This document shows positions 1-10,712 of a stretch of DNA of 64,000 bases, in pieces. The number at the start of each line of letters is the position of its first letter. The first letter of the stretch is position 1. A program made the position numbers and the translations under genes. The notes beneath the pieces were generated by a model that saw only the letters and a program-made list of their open reading frames with translations, had not been told where the DNA came from and did no database searches. This stretch comes from Macrocybe gigantea (lineage: Eukaryota; Basidiomycota; Agaricomycetes; Agaricales; Callistosporiaceae). The DNA lies in assembly GCA_011319805.1 (NCBI GenBank), contig SJRY01000113.1, positions 62,001-126,000 of the forward strand, read 5' to 3'.

Positions 1-1931
1 GAGGCGAAAAAATACTGACAGGGTTGTCGTAGTTGTAGTCAGAGCTACCGGCGCTTCGTACGACGTCGAAAGTGTGCTGTAAAAATCAGAACTCATTAGA
101 GCCGACACATGAGCAGAGAGAGCGAGAGATGCATACGCCGTGCAAGTGGAACGGGTGCTATGTAGGATAATGTTAGCTAGAATTGCACATGAGAAGGTGT
201 ATAAATATTCCTCACAGGACTGCCGACGGAGCCTCCAGGAATGGACAGTTCGACGACGCTGTTGGCAGGTAGAGTGTAGACGCTTCCGGTCGGCAACAAG
301 TCTTGGGCAGTGCGAGCACCACTGAGAATCTGCAAGAGGACTGGGGCGGTAGGCGGGTCAAAGACGGCATCGTTGATCGAGAATTTCAAGGTAGTGAAGT
401 CGAACGCGATGTTAAGGTTCAGGGTGACATCGGCGCCGCCCTGGATGGGGCTGCCCGGTGCACCGGGGTTCTCTAGCGGGTGGAGGTCGGTCTCCTTCAA
501 GGTGTTGGTGACAGAGACGTTCGTGGTCGGGTCAGCCTCGTCTGCGCCGCCGTAGCGGAGGATGGCAGAGTTGATACCACCGGCAAAGTCCGTGCTGCCA
601 AGGTTGGGGTTCGCGCGCACCCAGTAGTTACCGACGTCCTGGTTCGCTTCCAAAACGAAGGAGTAGCGCTGACCCGCGAAGATCTGGATCGAGTCGACAG
701 ACACGGGTTCGACGTTGACGCCGTCCGCTTCGATGACGGTCTGGACACGCGCAAGTCAGGCTGCAGATCCCTCAGTGCGAACGAATTTTGTTCCACTCAC
801 CAAGGTGTGACCATCAATGGAAAAGACGTAGTTAGGATCACAAGAAATTGAAACGAGACGGAAGCGGTATCTCTTCCCCTTGGTCACGTTGATAACGGCC
901 AAGGCAGTTGTATTACCCTCTGCAGCACGACCGAGACCGTTGATCAAAGTCGAATCAAAAGTAGGAACAAGGCCAGCAGAGGGCGCCGGGGTGTGATACC
1001 TGGGAAACCACCTTAGAACCGGATAGGCTAGCGCAATGTTAAAACAACAACTGACCAATCTGCCAAGGTGATGATGGTCGATTCTAGTCGGTGTATCAGT
1101 GGGATCGTGAGAATTGAGAAAAGTTTGGAAAAATAAGCGAACCGTCGTCCACATCATACCTGTCAAGGCGCGTTGGTTGCATTAGAATTTCTCCACTTTG
1201 ATTGACAGATTTTCCTTACAGGGATGCATGGGGGTCGTTCGGATCATAAACAACCAAGGCGCCCCGAAGACCGTCGCAATATTGAGTAGCTTGTGAACGA
1301 TCGAAGCAGTGAGCGAGGAAGGACGGCTGCTGATAGCGGGGTGTGACTCACACAAATGAGAGTGATACCAGAAAGTGCCAGCTTGATCCGGGACGGAGAA
1401 CTGGTACAAAAAGGAACTGGACGGCTTGATAGGGCACTGAGTGACTCCAACAGGGCCATCAGCCCAAGCAGAGCCTTTCTGGAACAACCCGTGCCAATGC
1501 TGCATGGCGGACAAACGTATGATTAATATCATCTAGCCGTGATTGAAAAAGCGACTGACGATGCTGGTCTCGGTCAACATGGTTGTGTCAGTCAACGCAT
1601 CTATAACGTTGAGCTGGAAGGTGTCGCCCTTGGAACGAGTCATTTAAGCTCTCTGCGGAAACGGAAGAAAGAGATCGAGCCACCTTCGTGCCGGTGATAG
1701 GAGGACCGGGGAAGGTCGCGGAATCGGCCGCGGCACCCGCCAAAACAGCGCTAGAGTGCAAAGGTCGCCAGTCATCAGCAACGCGCCAAGTCAGTCAAGG
1801 AAAAAGACAAACGAGCGCGTAAAGCCATCAGGAGAGATATCAGCATTTACGATGTGAATGTCTGCGGTCGGGCCGATCGCAGCGTAGCTGGCGGACGCGA
1901 CAGACAACAAGGAGAGTGCTTTCAGGAGCAT
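1..1931 (-). CDS. Laccase (multicopper oxidase), 3' end outside window (Lac-1)
   Basis: Secreted blue copper oxidase that oxidises phenols with reduction of O2 to water. The start at 1931 gives a signal peptide ([17 protein letters not shown]), and the mature protein begins [11 protein letters not shown], typical of basidiomycete laccases. Spliced exons show the copper motifs HWHG, WYHSH and HPFHLHG in order. The last exon seen (about 20-78) encodes [11 protein letters not shown]; the final HCHxxWH block lies beyond position 1. There are at least ten introns, including one inside the segment [11 protein letters not shown] that is not seen at that point in Lac-2 to Lac-5. It lies on the opposite strand to the other four laccases and is clearly more divergent from them ([16 protein letters not shown] instead of YHxYAKD). 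A TATA box sits 85 bp upstream. Identification is firm; exact exon ends are hand-derived. Confidence 0.93.
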
Positions 1932-2015
1932 CTTTTCTTTCCCTCTGAAGAGTCTGAAAAGCTGCTGTAGAGAAATGAGTGACTGGTGAAGACGAGCTCT
2001 TTCCGCGACGTCTCT

Positions 2016-2022
2016 TTTTATA
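2016..2022 (-). promoter_or_regulatory. TATA box of Lac-1
   Basis: On the minus strand this reads TATAAAA, about 85 bp upstream of the Lac-1 start codon at 1931. That is the usual distance for a fungal TATA element once a 5' UTR is allowed for. Confidence 0.5.
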
Positions 2023-2544
2023 TGCCTCAATCTGGGAACACGGCTGGGTGGATGGATTGCTAAATGGACATACAGGGCCGCGAAATGAATCAGCGCAGTC
2101 TTGCGAAGGGAACGTCAGGTCGTGCGATCAGGCATCTCCGGCTGCACGGGTATAGGACGAGAAGAGGCTACTTTGCGAGATCAGGGGATGCCGTTTTGCC
2201 CAAGCAATCGTTGCTCCGGGTACTCAGCAACGTCAGCGGCCGCTGCAGATCTAGAGGCAGTGTACAAATCCGTGTGGGACCACACAAGGTGCCTTTCTAC
2301 CGAAAAAGAGCATAGGAAAAGGATCCGTTGAGTATCCGGCCCACGGAAAATAAGGCACATACCCTTGATACGAATGGGTAAAAAGATGCACAAGATTCCC
2401 CCGCTCATCGCTCCGTAGTGCTAGACGAGCTGCGGAAAGATTGTAGCAAAGGGACGAGAAAGCTATAAAGCTCGGGAACTTCGTCGCCAGATCACTCTTC
2501 TCTCAAGGAACTATTACCGCTCTCTGTATAGCCTGTAGCCAGCC
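2023..2544. other. Divergent intergenic region between Lac-1 and the small secreted-protein gene
   Basis: About 520 bp shared between two divergently transcribed genes. It holds the TATA box of each gene near its ends. The open frames here (for example 2064-2315 +) lack family resemblance and splice structure, so they are not called. Confidence 0.5.
2464..2469 (+). promoter_or_regulatory. TATA box of small secreted-protein gene
   Basis: TATAAA about 80 bp upstream of the ATG at 2545, in the right orientation for the two-exon gene 2545-2777. Confidence 0.45.
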
Positions 2545-2777
2545 ATGAAGTTCGCCAAAGTCTGCTTCATCTTCGCCGCCTTTGGCGCAGCCACTGTAAG
2601 GAGTACCACATACCTGTTTCCCTTGCAGAGCTCCAACTGACGCGGGGTCGTGCTCAGGTCAATGCTCAGTCCGGGCCAGACAGCCCACCCGTCCTCACCG
2701 CGACTAGGATCTTCCACACTATAGTGAACAAGTCGCCCTTCCTTGTCGACAGGACGACCACTGTTGTCTGGACGTGA
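2545..2777 (+). CDS. Small secreted protein, 56 aa, two exons
   Basis: Exon 1 (2545-2595) encodes a hydrophobic N-terminus, MKFAKVCFIFAAFGAAT. An intron at 2596-2657 (gtaagg...ctcag) leads to exon 2 (2658-2777), which begins VNAQSGPDS and stops after TTTVVWT. The joined product is 56 aa: a signal peptide with cleavage probably after VNA, then about 37 residues ending in a Thr/Val stretch. It has no cysteines after the leader, so it is not a hydrophobin or a typical cysteine-rich effector. Small secreted proteins with a similar Thr-rich end occur in Agaricomycetes, but no function is assigned. The case rests on signal peptide, consensus splice sites and a TATA box 80 bp upstream. A longer splice form (donor gtgagc at 2774) is possible. 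Because it is so short it would be missed by most gene finders. Confidence 0.6.
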
Positions 2778-5261
2778 GCAGTTTCCTTGCTTTTTTTTCC
2801 TCTAGGGCCTCCCTCACGATGAGTAACCATTGCTTTCGCTTTTCATCGCACAAAGTCAAAGCCCGAGCCAGACGGCAAGTAGCGCTGCCTAAGCGGCTGG
2901 CATAACAGCTTCGAACGGGTTTCGGCCGCCGATCTGAGCGAAGTGAGAAACGGACATGTACCATCGTAGATAGGAATTCGAAGTGTTTGAGTGTTTGTTG
3001 TTGTGTTCGTTTCAAGGAACAGAGAGGGTCGTCTATTTTTCATGCCTCGTTTATCAGATAAGACAACAACCACGAAGGTTTTCTCGATTGGAATAAAACT
3101 ATGAGAAAGAACGCAGACATTGCATCATGTATTCGCCACCGACGAAGGACGAGAGGTGATTTGCTGCGAGAATCACTTGCATCTCTACGCATAACCATAG
3201 GCGTGGTTCGCTAAGCCGGTTCCCAGAAAATCGGGGATCTGCAAGAAAGCAAAAAATGCTCTGGATTGGTTGGACGTTTTTTTTCAAAGAAAAACCGATC
3301 ATGATCAACGGACAATAGCACCGACCGACCGACAGATCGCATGGATGTCATTGCGAGAGGCCGAACGTCGGCTTTCACTCGTTGTTTCTTTCGCCGTTCC
3401 TCATTTCGGGCTGCGGAATCCAAGAGCACCGCACCAGTCTAAATGTGCCAAGGACGAAAAAAAAAAACGTCAACCGAAGGAGTAAAAAGCTTAGAAGGCG
3501 CTAGATGGTCTGTCGTCAAGTCGCTAACCAACCAGTCCGAGTGAACGCATGAGAACTCTGCGGCGCTGCGGGACGAGTCACGGGTGGGCGGAGGTAAAAG
3601 TTGACTTCCATGGTGCGGAAGCCAAATTGGGAAGTCCCAGAATTCGTCAGGCGGAGAATCCTCGGGCCTTTCCCCTTGAGCGGGATGAGCTAATTTGGCC
3701 GGTGCTAGATAACAGAACATAGATCATTATCTGATAAATTGGACTAGGTCTTCCTGATCTTGCAAAAACGAGTGCAGAGGAATGTGGTTGTTGGATTGAG
3801 CGAAAGTGCTTCAAGAATGATGCATTGATGATGAAGCCTTCACTTCACAGGCCGCTCCACGCCCGAGGGTTCTGCTCAGGCGCACGGCTACATCAAGGGC
3901 GAGGGATCATTTCCATCGGCAAGTCGCAACTCTGGACGCTAGCAATGACCATTTCAGCGCAATGAAACACTTGATGATGTCCTACGATGCCTGCCGTAAA
4001 CCACGACAAGAGGGTCTGATATGTTCTTTGATCTGTCTATTCCTGACGAGGACCGAGGATCTCGGCGTACATCATCACTGGCCGTCTGCCGAGTGGATAA
4101 CAGAGAGATATGGAGTGTTTCAAGCTCGTTCAAGGTCCCTAGTAAAGGGAGAAACGTGCGTAATACAATGCAAAGGCAGGGCACCCCTTGTGAGCATTGA
4201 TAGTCGCCGGTGCCGATAATGATGAGCGCAATGGGAGACGTGCTTGAGTCGCCATGTGCCATTCGGTGGCGTACGCCATGCCGAGCTCGATGCCGGGAAC
4301 GGCAAACTACGTGTCGGCTCCGAGTCCTGACCCTCGTACGAGTCCAGAATCCAGAAAAAAAGAGCAGCCGAAATCTTTTTTTTTGTCTTCTCGTACCCTC
4401 CTGAGAAAGAAACCACTTTGCATGCTCTGCGGAATGGAAGAGGGCAAACTTGATGTGATCAGGCAGCGCCATGCGCTTCCCGCTCGGGGGCCGCGGGAGG
4501 GGGAGCAGGATGGGGCTACATACCTTCAAAGACGGCTCTGCTTCTCCGATGGATTAGGAGCCAGGCCACGGCAGCAAAAGAGGTCCTGCTTCCCAGATCT
4601 ACAACCCCTTGACGGCTGTGCGTCAGCTCGGCACCCTTTCAGCCCAACCCACGCGGCGTATGGGCGGCTGCTACGGCAGCGGCAGCGGCATCGGCACGCT
4701 TCGTGCCTAGATGGAACGACACTTGTCTAACCTGCGTCCATGTCCCAACAGGTCCCCGCAACGTTTTTGGCCTCCGTATGTGCGACCTCGTCTTCGTTGA
4801 TCGGGTGCTTTTCCGGTGGCTTTTGATGTCCTTGCTCCTCGTATCGTTCTTGTCCACCGATTTTACCGGCACGGCGAGGGTCCTCCAGGCTCCTGGACGC
4901 CAGAGTGCGGACACACGCACTTGTTGTAGGCGGAAGATCGCTGCTAGTGCGACTTTTTGAACATCTTGGCATGCATCCGTTCGCCTGTTGATGCTAGATG
5001 GGCGGTGGAGACTTTTTGCGTCGTGTTAGACAGAGCGTGTGGTCAGGACGTCGAGGCTTGATTCGTATTGAATATACGGTAGATCAAGCTATCCTAAGGG
5101 TGGCGCAGATTGAATTGAGTCAATCAAACCCGACGACAACAATATACATACACTACAAGACTTCGAACGGATCAAATCGAGGTCCGCCAACAGTTCTCCA
5201 CGTGTCCTCATCCACTCTTTTCTTCTCTTTCTCTTCCTTCACGCCTTTGATCGATACAGGA
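2778..5261. other. 2.5 kb with no confidently recognisable gene
   Basis: Several open frames overlap on both strands (3439-3720 -, 3954-4529 -, 4254-4730 +, 4639-4972 -), none with a recognisable family. The best candidate is minus-strand 4972 downward. It starts with an ATG and reads about 80 hydrophilic residues (from MPRCSKSRTSSD) to a possible GT donor after WDMDA, but no convincing downstream exon was found. Ala-rich low-complexity codons near 4670-4690 reflect a GCC/GCT run. The right end carries the promoter of the Fic gene. Confidence 0.35.
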
Positions 5262-7297
5262 ATGTCGACGCCGCTGCGGCACTTTGCCTACGCCAAAGTG
5301 TCCCATCCGAGCCTCCGCGTGCGTCGTCCTCCACCCTCCTTCCGCGATGCGCTCGTGCCCATGATTGCCATGACCCCCGAACGCGACTGCAGGCCCCGCC
5401 GCAGAGCACGATGACGCCTCAAGACATCCAGATCTTTGAGCAGAGCACGCAAGGCCCCGTTCGTGCTGACGGTCTCCGCAGATCCGCCCTCGTCTGGGAG
5501 CTCTATTTCCTCCCCAAATACGCGGACCATCCGTACTTTGCGCTCCTCGTCGCCAACGTCCGTGCGACGCTCGGCTCGCACGCCACCGCACTGATCATGT
5601 ACAAACAGGTGCGTGCACATCTCATGTGCTCGCACATATGCACTGCTGCAATCTCACAACCTCTTTTTTTTTTCTTTTTTTTTCATTCTTGCAACAGGCG
5701 CAGCAGCTTGTTGGCGCCGGCTCAGACCCGACGTTCGACCGCTTTCTCGAATCATACACGCACATCGCCGCGCGCGCTGCGACCGAGCAATGCGCCGACC
5801 CTCCGCGTCCACACTCGCCCGTCGACGCCACGCGCTCGGCGCCAGGGGGCATATACCTGACGGCGCTCAACCAGGGTCCGCTGACCGCCGCTGCGGCGGT
5901 GGACATGGGTAAACCCGACGCGGACAAGCCGTTCTGTCAGCCGTTCAAGCACACGAGGCAGCACGTCGCGCCGCACATGCTCCCGCTTCCGCCCGCTGCT
6001 GCGCCCGCGCTGAAGGAGCGCTGGGAGCGTTTGATGCAGAGTGGCGAAAGCGGGGGAGATGAAGGATGGCCCGAGGGCGCGAATGGGGATGCGGTGTCGA
6101 TGAAGGAGCGGTTCCTTCGGCTGTATTGCGTCGAGAGCAACCAGATCGACAACGTCTTTATCTTGACAGAACAGGTGCGTGTGATACCACGTGATTTGTT
6201 ACTATATTGATCTCGACAAGTCGACGCGGGAGATTGTCAGTCATGGATTCCGCGAAGAGCTCGTGTGCTGCACGGACGGCAGCCCCGTCAAGAGCGCTGA
6301 AGCTATCGCGCAGATTCTCGACGACATGCGCAAGGTGCGCAGCTCTTGTTCCGTTCTGTCTTGTGTTCTTGCGGTTGTGACGTCTCACCAATTTATAGAC
6401 GATATTGAAAGTGATGCCGATGACGACCTCGAATGACGCGTCGCCGCTAAGTCTGGCGACGATTGCCGAGGCGCACGGCGTGCTCATGAAGCACTCGACC
6501 GTACTCGTTCTCAGTCCTAGCAACAACTACGCAACAACAAGGACATTATCAGCAACCTCAACACCAGCACTACAAGTACAAATCAAACGCCAACGCCAAC
6601 GCCAGCACAGGCATACAGAGCCCGATCGCGAACGGGGGTCCGGAAAGGAATAGCGCCGAAGCGCCTGTGGTTCCGGATTTGCGTTATACCAATGCCGGCA
6701 AGACGCGCAGCACGACGCGAACCCTGGGCGTGCTCGATACGGGAGGCGTGCATCGGTGCGGGACGTGCCCGCACGCCGAGGTCGATGTGGAGGTGGAGTA
6801 CATCTGTCGTATGGCACGGGTGAGTCGTGCGAAAACTCCAACTGACCGATCGCGCTGTGCGCCGACACGTTGCTGTCTCTTCACCCCGCTTTGCAGCAGT
6901 GGATAAGGAACTTTAGGAAGCAGAACCCGTTTTCGGTCGCTGCGTGGATGCATCTCGTGTTGGACTCGTGTCACCCTTTTGAGGACGGCAATGGCCGCCT
7001 TGTCCGTCTTATAGCGTCTATCCCGCTCGTCATGCAGGGCTTTCCGCCTATTAGCATTCCGAGGGAGTTTAGGAAGGAGTATTATGGTGCGGTGCACAAG
7101 GTTAGTTTTCTTTTTTTCCTCTTTTGTTGCCCGGGTGCTGAGGCGGATTCCCTTTTTTTTATTTTTATTTTATTTTTTATACTTTTTTTCTGGAACGCGC
7201 ATAGGCACGCGACGGTGATCTCGCCCCACTTGCTGAATGTTTCCTGCGGGGTATGGAGTCGACGATGGCAAAGCTTGAGCAGATCATGCAGCGGTGA
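5262..7297 (+). CDS. Fic-domain protein (predicted AMP transferase / de-AMPylase)
   Basis: Eight exons join in frame to 509 aa: 5262-5318, 5393-5608, 5698-6174, 6221-6334, 6399-6500, 6553-6819, 6897-7100 and 7205-7297. The Fic core motif HPFEDGNGRLVR, in the exon at 6897, supplies the catalytic His and the anion-binding loop that positions ATP for transfer of AMP to hydroxyl side chains. Upstream of the core, about 150 residues after IYLTAL, lies SNQIDN. This resembles the inhibitory-helix motif (S/T)xxxE(G/N) of class II Fic proteins, but with Asp for Glu. A low-complexity insert rich in Gln, His, Asn and Ala (from 6553) separates LMKHST from RYTNAGKTR. No signal peptide or membrane segment is seen. 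Targets are unknown. The intron at 6501-6552 is inferred because it is the one that restores frame. Confidence 0.88.
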
Positions 7298-7645
7298 CGA
7301 TTCTGACGTGGGACTTGCCTTTTTTTTTTCTTTTTTTCTTTTTCTTTTTTCTAGATCACCGTTGCATTATTTTCATCGCATTTGGATAATTGATACATCT
7401 TTCATCCCATCACGCGTTGTTACTTTTTGCTTTTACGTGTTACATATGCATGTACCAAGTTAACTGGGATACACGGGAATAACCCCTCCCCGCCCTCTGG
7501 AACGAACGAGGACCTGACATCGTCTCGACGCTAGCCGTCACCTATCTAGCTCGGGCAGGTCGGCGTCAACCCAACACCGAGTCAGAATCGAACAGCGCCG
7601 TAGTAGCTGACGTAACGATATCCTCTGTACTTGTGATTTACACTC
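7298..7645. other. Intergenic, Fic gene to F-box copy A
   Basis: About 350 bp with a pyrimidine-rich tract (7320-7352) after the Fic stop. No gene or repeat is seen. The tandem duplication does not extend into this part. Confidence 0.5.
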
Positions 7646-9298
7646 ATGCACGTCGACGAGCTGCCGTTTGACGTCCTCCACACCGTCTTCTCCTTCTTGC
7701 GCTCCAGAAACGCTCTTTACGCGTGTACGCTGGTCGACAAGGCATTCAATGCGGCCGCTACGCCGATTCTTTACCGACACGTTCGCCTAGGCGCGAGATC
7801 TCTTGACGTGCAATTCGTTTCGTCTTTTTTTTTTTTCTTTTTTCTTTTTGCTTTTGAGTTGTTAGAAGGAAGAGCGCTGAGAGCTAGTTGCAGAACGCTC
7901 GAATGGGCCTTTTGACCACTTTGGAAGACCGTCCGGGACTCAGGGCGTGCGTGCGATCTCTGCTGCATGAACGTGCGCTTTATTTTTTTTTTGGTCCGTT
8001 TGAGAACGCGGTTTGACGGCGTCAGACAGCGTCTTTGGAAGAGATTGAAGAATATGACGAGGGCGATGCGCCTGAGAAACCTGTGAGGCTGGACGTCCTG
8101 TCTAGATTGCCAAACATAGAAGAATATACACTTCGGCTGGATAGCGTGTTCAGACATCTGCCAACGCGTTATCTTGCCGCTGTCTTGGACGCCCTGTCGG
8201 CGTGTTCGAGCCTCTGTCGCGTCGGGCTGGATTTCGCCGTCGGGCTGGCGCATACCCACGTTCTGAAACGCGTTCCAAGCCTCAAACAGCTCCGCCTCGG
8301 CTTTCCAAATGGAGCCGCGCTCGTCTCGCTCAACTTTCTCCCTCCTCTGGAGTCGTTGGGCATCATGGTGAGAAAAATATTGTGGTAGGCTGGCTATGTG
8401 GATTCTCATTCCCGGTCTTATCTGGCAGAGCGCGAACGATGTCGAGTTCGTCACTGACCCGGCTGACGGGGTTGCGAAGCTTTACCTTGGGACCGAAGCA
8501 CGCGCTGCCTAGCGCTGCTCTTCTCACGTTTCTGGCTGAAATGCAGAGCTCGTGTTCCTCGACGTGTTTTTGGACCACTTTCTTGATCCAACCTCCGAGG
8601 TGCGTATCGTCATCCCCCTTCCCCGGCCTCTTTCGTTCCACGAGCAGATCGGTACCATAACCCCGACCCCAGACCAGCGATGTGGACCCCAACTTCCCAG
8701 GCCTGAGAAACCTTCGACAGTTGGTCGTAAGGCACCAGGGCGTCGGGACGAGAAAGAATTACGGCTTTCTCTTTCGCTGGATCTCGACCGTCGTCTCCAC
8801 GTCCCGGCTGCACACTCTCAGCGTCAAAGCAGACGACGGGAGGTCGTGCAGCTACCCCGCGAGGCTGCTGCATTTGCTCGGCAATCAGCCAGAGCTCGTC
8901 GTCCTTGATGTCCCACATGTGCGCCTGCACGGGAGGAGCTTGGAATGGGTGTTGAGGAGTTTGAGCAGCCTGGAGACGCTCGGGTTCTTCTTGGCCGAGA
9001 CGACAGACCTGGAAGGCCAGGAACGCGCACCGTCGGGTCTGTCAGCCGTGTACATCACGTCTCGTCTGGATCGCCAGAACGATCTGATGAAGATGACGAG
9101 CATCATGCGCAGGTTACGCTTTCGCGCGGGGCACGCGTTGACAAAAGCGGATTGCTTCAAGGTCAGCGCTCTTTCCCCCCTCGGGCTTCTTTTTTTTTTT
9201 TCCTTCTCCGTGGTCGAACCTGAATTTAAAACACAAAACAAAAAAAGGGACTGTGGACCGCTTCGGAGACGTGCAGAAAAGGAATCGATCCGTTGAGA
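7646..9298 (+). pseudogene. F-box/LRR-type protein, copy A, frameshifted
   Basis: The start at 7646 encodes an N-terminal F-box (MHVDELPFDVLHTVFSFL) followed by the usual ATPILYRHVRLGARSL. Later exons encode leucine-rich helices (VRLDVLSRLPNIEEYTLRL; LRNLRQLVVRHQG; LETLGFFLAETTDLEG). Such proteins recruit substrates to SCF ubiquitin ligases. Comparison with copy B shows two lesions: a 2-nt loss near 8447 (copy B has GTCACGATGACC) and a 1-nt loss near 8545 (copy B has ATGCAAGAGCTC). The first leads to an in-frame TAG (near 8511) within the exon. The gene is therefore probably dead unless these are sequence errors. The 3' end is unclear; homology with copy B runs past 9298. It is the left half of the duplicated unit whose right half is Lac-2. 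Confidence 0.7.
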
Positions 9299-10712
9299 GA
9301 TGAATATGCCGCCGGACATGCTTTCGGCTTTCATTCGTTCTTTTAGAGTTGTCTAATGAGGAACTTAGAAACTATCGAGCAGCAGTTTTTTTTTATTGAC
9401 TGTTTGGGCGCTGACCGGCTGAATCTTTTGGCGAGAGCATGGTGTCTAGAGCTATGTTTGTTCCCCAAGTCTATTACAGAGGTCGGTGTAAAGGATTTGT
9501 GCCTGGAAAACAAATGCCGTAGGAGTGATGGCTGACGCTCAAGAATATATAGGGTTGGGACAGATCGTGAGTAGAAGAAGTTTGCCTTTAGCAATCCCGA
9601 ACCAGAGGTTCTCACGGATAGTATGGTCAAGTAATCATATTGTATTTCCTTGTACCTGTTCTTCCCGTGTGGATAAGCAAACCGTATAGAGAAAGTGCTG
9701 GGATATGCTAGCTAGTATCGCAGAGCAGAGGACTCTGCTGTGGCTGGAAGGTATAACCATGGAAAAAAACTTTTAAATCGACGTCCTGTTTACTCCCTGT
9801 TCACGTGATTTATCCGAGACAGATCCGAAACTTCAAAGTTTCCATGAGCCTAACGAGCAACTGGAACTTGTATATATTTATCAATAGCTTCATCATTGCT
9901 TTGCATGCGCCTGTTCACCAAATTGGAAAGACCGCCGGCAACATGTCCAAGCTTCACGTCACAATCCCTTATGATGCTCGTCAGGTGCACAGAACTGTTT
10001 TGGTCAGACCGCTTGTGCCTTCCAAATTAAGGATGCTTTTAATAGAGTTCTATAACCATGGAAATATGCAAATTCATTCAAGTGAATATAATGCAGCGCA
10101 GAAGGGAACAGCATTCAGAAGCATCAGATGGGGATTCTAGAACTTTTCCAATGCATGTTGCCAAAGTAAAGCCATTTGTTTGAAAGGCGTGATGTAGGTT
10201 GGCTAAACGTTCAGCAAATATGCTATAATCTAAGTACTGATAACATTTTGGTTATGGCGGTCTCTCCAAATCGGGTAAGAGGCGCATGTAGATCCTACTG
10301 ACAAACAAATGTAAAGGTATAAGTCTAGTTTCGAATTAGCGCCATCACAGGCGAAGAACAGTTCGTCGACGAACGCGAAGGCGAAGCCTCCGGCATTGCA
10401 GTTGACTACATGAAAGGCTGCAAGCAGAAAAAGCGGCTGTCACCATAATTCTAGGCTCGAGTGCCTGACACGCATGGAGGCCGCACTGAGCAGCATTCAG
10501 ATGTCAAGATGAAACTCAGACCGAACTTGGCGGATCGTCATCCCACAGGCGTTCAGGCGAGTATATTCGTATCACCGCGGCTGGAGCTTTTGATCCTAAT
10601 CACCAAATGGCCTTAAGATTTTGAATGGCGGTAGAAATGACGTACACCGGACGCTGAGAACATTTAAATGCCTAGATGACGCTGTCGCCCTCCCCATCCA
10701 AAGGTCACCGCC
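9299..10712. other. Spacer between F-box copy A and Lac-2
   Basis: Up to about 9700 and again from about 10325 this matches the unit B spacer. The section about 9720-10320 has no good counterpart and holds no recognised gene. The last 90 bp before the Lac-2 start are almost identical to the Lac-3 promoter, including a TTTAAAT element (about 50 bp upstream of the ATG). A perfect 14-bp palindrome GTTCGTCGACGAAC lies at 10361-10374. A hairpin with AGCAGAG/CTCTGCT arms lies near 9724-9739. Confidence 0.5.

Noticed and set aside
497..851. Overlapping plus- and minus-strand open frames inside Lac-1
   Set aside because: They are antisense or out-of-frame shadows of the laccase exon encoding [12 protein letters not shown], without independent splice or family evidence.
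3954..4529. 191-codon minus-strand open frame
   Set aside because: Composition is Arg/Ser/His-rich with no motif, it overlaps other open frames, and no promoter or splice structure supports it.
9805..10140. 111-codon open frame in the unit A spacer
   Set aside because: It has no counterpart in unit B, no motif, and AT-rich composition; treated as non-coding.
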